Shown here: positions 57,823 through 64,000 of the stretch, in pieces
Position numbering within the stretch: position 1 is the first letter of the stretch
Layout: the number at the start of each line of letters is the position of its first letter
Assembly (NCBI GenBank): GCA_021186555.1
Contig: JAJKFL010000427.1
Span: forward strand, 19,306,505-19,370,504
Length of the DNA: 64,000 nucleotides
Source: Reticulitermes speratus
Taxonomy: Eukaryota > Arthropoda > Insecta > Blattodea > Rhinotermitidae
Direction of reading: 5' to 3'
The notes under the pieces: model-generated
The model's input: only the letters and a program-made list of their open reading frames with translations
Told to the model about the DNA's origin: nothing
Database searches by the model: none
Translations under genes and position numbers: made by a program

Positions 57823-59499
57823 GTCCATTGCCAATAGGCAATTAAAGCTGTCTATATTTCATGCATTTACTCTGCATCATCGGAACGAGAACATAAAGAA
57901 ACATGCTATTGGTGAAGCACGTAGCACGGATGGAGGTGAGAAATTCATACAAAATTTTATATCGATAACGTGGACGGGAGGTACTGCTTTGAAAATTAGA
58001 CGTAGATTAGAGGATAATATTACCGCGGAAAGAAACAGGCTTGGAAGAAGCTGGCAAGATTGATTTTGTCCACCGTATAAAGTCCAATGGTGAGAAGTTT
58101 TGAGCATTGAAATGGAACTTACGAGTTCCACAGAATGATATTACTTGGGCAGCTTGACATATATCGTCTTCCGAATAACGCTGAGTCATTGAGATGTTTA
58201 ATTTTTGCAGACTTTGCACACACGCAGGTGCGCATTGCACGAGGACTTAGAAATTGGCAGTGCAAGCAGTACAGTAGAGGAAAATTAAAGGAGTTCATAT
58301 TCCGGTTGATATATTGCTTAAACACTGGACCGGAAACGATCACATTTTCCGGTATATTTGCTACGACGACTCGGAAAGTAGTGCCTATCTGAAGACCAAA
58401 AACTTTAGTTCAGTGCAACAGTGAAATATATGCCTGAGCCCCGCAATTGCTGGCGGAACCTGAGAATACAGAATGGCCTGTTTCCAGGCCGAAATTTGTA
58501 AAACAGGTATCCAACATGATATGAAGGGATGCTACCCACTTAACCGCCATGATTCTTTTACATACTATGAAATACGTAGTATTAAGGTAATAGTATCTGT
58601 CTAGTATCAGCTTCCTTCATCGGGTTTGATGCACTTTATGTGATTTTCCATAGCAACTTCTCTAAGTATGTAATTGGTGATAAAATGACTATTATATTAC
58701 GTAATTATAAACTTTCTGAACAACTTGAATCTGTAACTTTATTAAGTATAACATTATGAAATACCAAAAATTATGAACAATTTAACTTCGCTAAATTGAG
58801 GTTCTCACAGAGGTGCTGGTAATTATTTGCGTAATCTGGCATACGAGGCTCCCTGGACTCGTAAATAATCATAAAGGTTTTCGAGTGGCTTAAAGCTTTC
58901 GTCTAGAGTGCAGTAGAACAAAACTCTTGTTTCAGTCTGGAATTTGCTCCGATGTTCAAATGATTGCCTAGTTACAGCCATTTTGTTTTCATCTCTTAAA
59001 TTTCCTGAGCGAGCGAAATTTTATTTTACGGGCTCTCCATGGGTGTGTCTTGATCGCTTCGCTTATAGGACTTCTGGGACAACCTGTATATCATCAACAC
59101 GAATTGACATGCAACGTCACACTCGCAAAAACGTAAGTTAATTCACAATCAGGAACCTTTCAAAACACACAAGTTACCTCATCCGTGACTGTGCACAGAG
59201 TTTAAAATTTCTGTCGGCATGTTTTTGGCTGCAATATCACATAAATATAGGCTTTGTGCCGGAAGTGGAAATGATTTCAGTACATAATTTTTAAAATTTC
59301 GGAATTGTGTAGTTTTAAACAAAAAGAGTCATGATGAGTACTTGCATTACCATCTAAAATGAAGTGAACCCCTCTTTATATAAATGCTGTGGGGGCAGAG
59401 AAGTGCAATAAAATGAGTAATATGAGTTTGGCTGTGATTATGATGATGATAACAATAATAATATTAATCATGATAACAAGTATAAGTTAGTACTAACCA
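57823..59499. other. No gene recognised
   Basis: About 1.7 kb. A 122-codon frame (57695-58063) starts inside R500 and is not supported. Confidence 0.5.
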
Positions 59500-59634
59500 A
59501 CATGCGGCCCTCAAGGAAAGTATTTGCGACCCTCAGTCACTTGAATAGTTCCAGTAATACAGTTTAACAAACATAATATATTAACAAATGCACACAGACA
59601 TATAATGTCAATAGTTTCTTTTATTAATAGCTTG

Positions 59635-59679
59635 CCCCAATACGTATTTCGGCGTGCTTACATCGCCATCTTCAGGGGG
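59635..59679 (-). ncRNA. Hammerhead-ribozyme-like motif
   Basis: Minus strand: stem I CCCC with GGGG, core CTGAAGA, stem II GGCG...CGCC, GAAA, stem III AT/AT around ACGT, then T as cleavage base (AUU triplet). Confidence 0.6.
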
Positions 59680-59686
59680 TCGTTGA

Positions 59687-59830
59687 AGTTTTTTTTAGCA
59701 TAGATCAATATTCATAAAATACATCGTAACAGCCATAATTATGTATAATAATGTTACAATTATTTACATTATTATACATAATTATGGCTGTTACGATGTA
59801 TTTTATGAATATTGGTCTATGTTAAAAACT
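59687..59830. repeat. Near-perfect inverted repeat, ~66-bp arms
   Basis: Arms 59687-59754 and 59766-59830 differ at only a few outer positions around an 11-base spacer (TACAATTATTT). They are PLE 3' segments in inverted orientation. Confidence 0.85.
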
Positions 59831-60000
59831 GTTGTGCATTTGTTGGTATAAAACTGTTCAATTAAACAAAAATGTACGGTGAATGCAACGTAAAAAAATA
59901 ATATAATAGTTTCACGTTGTGTTCACCTTGCATCTTAACATTAATCTTTAGTTTTTCAACCAACAAATGCACTTTTTATTTTCGTAATTTTTTGTTCACT

Positions 60001-60047
60001 ACACCCTACATGTGTTTCGGCCGTGACTCGGCCATCATCAGGGGCAC
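60001..60047 (-). ncRNA. Hammerhead-ribozyme-like motif
   Basis: Minus strand: stem I GTGCCC with GGGTGT (three G-C and three G-U pairs), core CTGATGA, stem II GGCCG...CGGCC (five pairs), GAAAC-ACAT-GTA. Confidence 0.65.
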
Positions 60048-60261
60048 CTTGATAAGTACACTTCACTGTTCACTGTCCATTTGGTATTATAATTTAACTG
60101 GTATTCCTTTCAATGCTAATATTAACACTGAGAATCACGAATATATAAAATTGTTTCACTGGTTTCTTGAATTGTTCCAAGAAACCACTGAAAAAAAATG
60201 TATATATAGGTGTACAGAACATAGTATGACAACTTTATTAGCAGAGAAAATATTTACAAAC

Positions 60262-60369
60262 TGTAACTCATTTTAGTGTTTTTTAAATAAATAAGTGCAT
60301 TTGGTTGGTGTAAAACAATATTTATTTTCAAAAATGCACGGTGAAATCAGAATAAAAATGTAACTCATT
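60262..60369 (+). mobile_element. 86-bp PLE mini insertion with 11-bp TSD
   Basis: TGTAACTCATT at 60262-60272 is repeated exactly at 60359-60369. The 86-bp insert is a PLE 3' terminus (AAGTGCATTTGGTTGGTG) running into the next element start (ATGCACGGTGAAATCAG). It is an extreme 5' truncation that still shows tandem read-through. Confidence 0.8.
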
Positions 60370-60689
60370 ACTTTTAAGACAGCACACAGTAAACCAATCA
60401 TTCTCTGTGTTTTACGGAGTTTAGTACGGCCTACTAGCTTGCCATTCAACCGTACTTTTAGCGTAACTTATTGTCTGTAAATAATGGCGTTCCATTGACT
60501 TCAATCCCCGTCCCCCCTTCAATATACTTATAAACAAATGCGGCCCTCAGGCGAGTCCTTAAAGAATTACGTGGCCCTGCTGTGGGTGGAAGTTGGCCAG
60601 TCGTTATATAAGTCATAATATATACAATAGCATGGCGTCGGTGGTGGATAAATCAAATTTTTATGGAGCACTGGCGAGATAATTCTGAC

Positions 60690-60830
60690 GGGGCAAAACG
60701 GAAGTACTCAGACAGAAACGTTTTCCTACTGCCACTTTGTACATCACAAATCTGACATGTACTGGTCTGGGATCGAAACTGGACGTCTGCGGTGAGAAGC
60801 CGACGACTAACCGCCTGAGCCATTGAAAGT
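60690..60830 (-). mobile_element. tRNA-derived SINE, family C
   Basis: Minus strand: GCTCAGGCGGTTAGTCG (A box), CAGTTTCGATCCCAG (B box), CAGATTTGTGATGTACAAAG and GAGTACTTCCGTTTTGCC, as in 6905-7110. Confidence 0.65.
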
Positions 60831-61130
60831 AATTTTAAAATGGAAGTGCCTTTGATTACGTCCGCGACTCTGGTAAGACGTTTAAATGGAGGAAGATTCC
60901 TATAATTCAGCGCGGTCTGTTATTTCTACTACATCCATCTGTTAATTGAATGAAGGCAGGGAATGCACGTTCAAACGGAACAAAAGAACCCCAACAGTTT
61001 CACAATGCTCAATTTCCAAAGCACTGGTTCTGTGCTTCCTTACCATTGCTGACTGTCCGGTGGAGTTTTCCTGAGATCAGTAACCCATCTGAAGAAAACT
61101 CTCTTCTGGGTAGTGACGCCGTGTTCTTCC

Positions 61131-61131
<1 letters not shown>

Positions 61132-61173
<42 letters not shown>

Positions 61174-61180
61174 ATGTTAT
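61132..61180. repeat. (TA)n microsatellite
   Basis: Directly left of the pogo-like TIR; consistent with insertion into TA-rich DNA. Confidence 0.95.
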
Positions 61181-61181
61181 A

Positions 61182-62094
61182 CCGTATATTCTCGAATCTA
61201 ATGCGCACCCTTTTTACAGTTTTAGAGGGCTAAAACATCATATGCATATTAGATTCTCGTGCGGATTAGATTCGCGGTCTAGAGCTGGATTTTGGAAAAA
61301 TGATTGAGCTGCTGTACGTGCCGTAAGAACAATACAATACAATAATCTATTATTTTATTATTTATTATTATAACTTATTATTCATCAGACTCGCCGTCAT
61401 CACTCATAACTTAATCGTTATCCGTACCCTCCACCCAGTCACTATCATCTTTATCTTCAACATCGTCCTCCCATACAATGTCATCTTCGGTTCCGTCCAA
61501 AGCATTGCTTATGCAACACTTCTTGAAAGATCTGACGATAATGCTCTCCGGGATGGCTTTCCATGCAGCCGACACCCACCGCGCCACTTCTGAAGGAGCT
61601 GCGTCACACCCGCTGATCGCTGCCTTGTGTTTCCGCCATAGTCGAACGTTGCTTTCATTAACTCCAAAAATTGCAGCGGCTTTGCGGTTTCCATTCTCCT
61701 CTGCGCACCGAATAACTTCACGTTTGAACTTCGCCGTATATGAGAGTCGTTTAGATTTCAGGTGTCCCTCTTCCATAACTACGGTACACGACAAATTGGA
61801 ACAAGCACCTCCCACGTTTCAACAACTAAAGATCAACTGGCTTCAGACGAGATTGCGCACGTCTGTTGAGAAAGGCCCCGCCTCTATCGGTATGACTCAT
61901 CGGCCACAGGCGTAGCGTCGGATTTTAACGCACTGGTAACATCCAATATTATTCAATCAGTCGCCCCGTGGGCAAGGGGTGGTTGAAGGAAAGGTGCGCA
62001 TTAGAATCGCGAACTAACTTTTTTTCGTTTAAGAAGTCGCCAAAAACTGGGTGCGTATTAGATTCGGATGCGCATTAGATTCGAGAATATACGG
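61182..62094. mobile_element. Pogo-like DNA transposon, internally deleted
   Basis: Terminal inverted repeats begin CCGTATATTCTCGAATC and match over about 29 bases with two differences (61182-61210 versus 62066-62094). TA flanks both ends (61180-61181, 62095-62096), the target duplication of the Tc1/mariner/pogo group. Subterminal copies of a GCRYATTAGATTCG-type motif occur near 61241, 61259, 61996, 62050 and 62066. At 913 bp it is far shorter than an autonomous pogo element. The encoded remnant lies at 61411-61815. Confidence 0.85.
61411..61815 (-). CDS. Pogo-like transposase remnant: DNA-binding domain fused to acidic tail
   Basis: A 134-residue intact frame; a second methionine at 14 may be the true start. 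Residues 25-65 (YTAKFKREVIRCAEENGNRK, AAAIFGVNESNVRLWRKHK) form a helix-turn-helix of the type at the N-terminus of pogo/POGK-like transposases. Residues 80-113 (WKAIPESIIVRSFKKCCISN, LDGTEDD) match the C-terminal end of the same family, where the segment follows the DDE nuclease. The whole catalytic domain between them is missing, yet the frame continues through the join near residue 76. The tail (114-134) is highly acidic. It cannot catalyse transposition, but it could still bind the conserved TIRs. Expression is unknown. Confidence 0.75.
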   Translation of the reverse strand: MGGACSNLSCTVVMEEGHLKSKRLSYTAKFKREVIRCAEENGNRKAAAIFGVNESNVRLWRKHKAAISGCDAAPSEVARWVSAAWKAIPESIIVRSFKKCCISNALDGTEDDIVWEDDVEDKDDSDWVEGTDND

Positions 62095-62096
62095 TA

Positions 62097-62689
62097 CATG
62101 TATATATACCGCGTTTTTGGATGAAGGTATTGCTTCCTTTACGCCGGAGATGGAGACAGTGTATGCCTTTGGAAGTCTGGTATATTTTTACAAGACTACA
62201 CGGCGTCATGTCACAGAAGTCAGAGTCAACGTTCTATTAAATATCTGGCAAGTTATGCGCGAAAAAAAGACTCGAGCAGCAAGCAGAAATAAAATTGTAG
62301 ATCTTCAGGTAAAGGATCCTTTATTTTTGTCAGATTTAACCCAAACTGGAAAAGAAGACAAAATTCAATTAAATCAGCAGACACGAAATTATATTAAACG
62401 CATTCAACCGTTCAAAAATACAACACAGACAGACTGAGAGAGAGAGAGACAGACTGACAAAGCGACTTTTATAGGTGCCGAATGCACCTAAAAATGTAAA
62501 GCTTTCTCTGTGCATATTTACGCAACATACCGCAGAAAAGTAGGGGCGCGGAGGGGTGTTACAGCGGTGTTTGCTAACTTTTCTGCCAACACAAATTCAG
62601 TGGATACACTCCCTACTATTATTTCTACTCGCAGGCCCCCAGTTGAGAAACACAGGAGGGGTGAATGTACCCATATAGCTAACGAATCC
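62097..62689. other. No supported gene
   Basis: A 128-codon plus-strand frame (62051-62437) starts within the pogo TIR and ends in a (GA)n stretch at about 62436-62450. Its composition is protein-like, but I recognise no domain. Confidence 0.4.
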
Positions 62690-62895
62690 TTTAAGCTCGG
62701 TACTATAAGCGAAGGAATGATGAAATTGAAGACCCGGCAACTTTCTGCTATCGTTACTGCAGGCTGAATTGGTCCAGGAGCCGGTCTGGACGATATAGAG
62801 AAGAGAGAGCCCTCTGAACATCTCGCAGATGAAACCCCGATTACCCGGTCGTTGAGCCCATAGGCTAGTCACTGATTCGACTAAGCTAGCTTGAC
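62690..62895 (-). mobile_element. tRNA-derived SINE, family B, decayed
   Basis: Minus strand: GCTTAGTCGAATCAGTGAC (A box region), GGGTAATCGGGG (poor B box), CGTCCAGACCGGCTCCTGG and a short piece of the GCCGAGGTT block. Confidence 0.55.
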
Positions 62896-62897
62896 TG

Positions 62898-62934
62898 CAC
62901 GCACACACGCACACACGCACACACACACACACAT
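62898..62934. repeat. (CA)n/(CACG)n microsatellite
   Basis: About 18 dinucleotide units with G interruptions, next to the SINE head. Confidence 0.9.
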
Positions 62935-63194
62935 ATTTCTACAAAGCTAATATTTGCAGGCTCCCAGCGGCCCGCTGACGGTAGCTTCGAAAACACAGTT
63001 GCACGTTATCATGTGACGTCATTGTTAATTACGTAATCGTAAGTTATGTCAAGGGCTCAATGCGTCACTTCATATCAACCGGATGTATAAGGCCAGATGT
63101 GATGAAGTGGAAAGTCTGAACAGTTCCGGGGATACGTTTAAAACGAACTGTCTGAAAACGGGCCTAATAATAATAACAATAATAATAATATGCT
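62935..63194. other. No gene recognised
   Basis: Non-coding, ending in an (AAT)n patch that leads into the satellite. Confidence 0.45.
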
Positions 63195-64000
63195 ACCTTA
63201 CAAAGCACGACACCAACGAACTACACAAAACAGCCATATGTGGCACTGCACACGTACTGCGGAAAGTACTGATGTAAAGGTACAAAACGTTTGTTATGGG
63301 AAATAGCATTACATGTACCGTATATTGTAACTACAGAATAGCTGTAACACTGTATACCTTACAAAGCACGACACCAACGAACTACACAAAACAGCCGTAC
63401 GTGGCACTGCACACGTACTGCGGAAAGTACTGATGTAAAGGTACAAAACGTTTGTTATGGGAAATAGCATTACATGTACCGTATATTGTAACTACAGAAT
63501 AGCTGTAACACTGTATACCTTACAAAGCACGACACCAACGAACTACACAAAACAGCCATATGTGGCACTGCACACGTACTGCGGAAAGTACTGATGTAAA
63601 GGTACAAAACGTTTGTTATGGGAAATAGCATTACATGTACCGTATATTGTAACTACAGAATAGCTGTAACACTGTATACCTTACAAAGCACGACACCAAC
63701 GAACTACACAAAACAGCCGTACGTGGCACTGCACAGTACTGCGGAAAGTACTGATGTAAAGGTACAAAACGTTTGTTATGGGAAATAGCATTACATGTAC
63801 CGTATATTGTAACTACAGAATAGCTGTAACACTGTATACCTTACAAAGCACGACACCAACGAACTACACAAAACAGCCGTACGTGGCACTGCACACGTAC
63901 TGCGGAAAGTACTGATGTAAAGGTACAAAACGTTTGTTATGGGAAATAGCATTACATGTACCGTATATTGTAACTACAGAATAGCTGTAACACTGTATAC
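63195..64000. repeat. 161-bp satellite, 5 units, continues past the window
   Basis: Units begin ACCTTACAAAGCACGACACC at 63195, 63356, 63517, 63678 and 63838 (161, 161, 161, 160). They are nearly identical, differing at CCATATG/CCGTACG and one deleted base in unit 4. In one frame each unit encodes NELHKTA(I/V)xGTAHVLRKVLM and a stop, which resembles the tail of the LINE fragment at 9029-9316. The last unit is cut by the window edge. Confidence 0.95.

Larger units (their letters stand above)
59500..60600. mobile_element. PLE-end cluster, perhaps inside a hAT-like remnant
   Basis: Several PLE ends and start sequences lie nested here: an inverted repeat (59687-59830), GTGCATTTGTTGGT and ATGTACGGTGAA starts at 59834-59883, minus-strand ends at 59935-60050, and a mini insertion at 60273-60358. 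Outer texts ATGCGGCCCTCAAGG (about 59501) and ATGCGGCCCTCAGG (about 60539) resemble hAT-type internal text in one orientation, suggesting an older host element. That last point is weak. Confidence 0.5.

Noticed and set aside
57695..58063. 122-codon plus-strand frame with RRRLEDNI
   Set aside because: It begins inside the R500 repeat; the resemblance to LINE tails is too short to trust.

Overview
This is repeat-rich nuclear DNA from an animal, and I see no complete host gene in it. AT-rich non-coding sequence with no operon-like gene packing is filled with remains of Penelope-like elements (PLEs), several non-LTR retrotransposon (LINE) tails, mariner/Tc1 and pogo-type DNA transposons, tRNA-derived SINEs, microsatellites and six unrelated minisatellite/satellite arrays. 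The LINE C-terminal peptides and SINE types resemble what I remember from insects, perhaps cockroaches or termites (Blattodea). That placement is inference from memory, not a search result.

Layout. 1-1.8 kb: nothing recognised. 1.83-6.0 kb: one PLE insertion made of two head-to-head copies, flanked by a 13-bp target-site duplication (TSD); the left copy has reverse transcriptase and GIY-YIG endonuclease regions but one frameshift. 6.1-9.4 kb: LINE fragments, a SINE, a 60-bp tandem array, and an unclassified ~500-bp repeat ('R500') nested in an unclassified ~200-bp repeat ('R200'). 10-13.7 kb: mostly unannotated, with one SINE. 13.7-15.5 kb: a 62-bp satellite of about 24 units running into a PLE inverted repeat. 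15.9-29 kb: SINEs, a hairpin element, R200 copies, a LINE tail with a TSD, and a Tc1/mariner remnant. 29.3-29.9 kb: two mariner 3' ends back to back. 31-40 kb: inverted-repeat elements, R500, PLE ends with hammerhead-ribozyme-like cores, and the 42-bp and 98-bp arrays. 40-49.5 kb: SINEs, a LINE RNase H tail, and a 58/63-bp array with trimeric higher-order structure. 50-61 kb: R500 copies and PLE ends. 61.18-62.09 kb: an internally deleted pogo-like transposon with intact terminal inverted repeats (TIRs) and TA duplication. 63.2-64 kb: a 161-bp satellite running off the window.

How the parts relate. The recurring theme is retroelement ends. At least eight places carry the motif CTGANGA - hairpin - GAAAC-NN-GTH expected for the hammerhead ribozymes known from PLE terminal repeats; at 35724-35767 all helices can be drawn. 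Two satellites appear to be built from retroelement ends: the 62-bp array from a PLE terminus and the 161-bp array from the last codons and 3' UTR of a LINE. I do not see a new multi-gene system. The most interesting content is ribozyme-bearing PLE ends, satellites born from retroelement termini, the pogo mini-protein that keeps its DNA-binding domain, and two unclassified dispersed repeat families.
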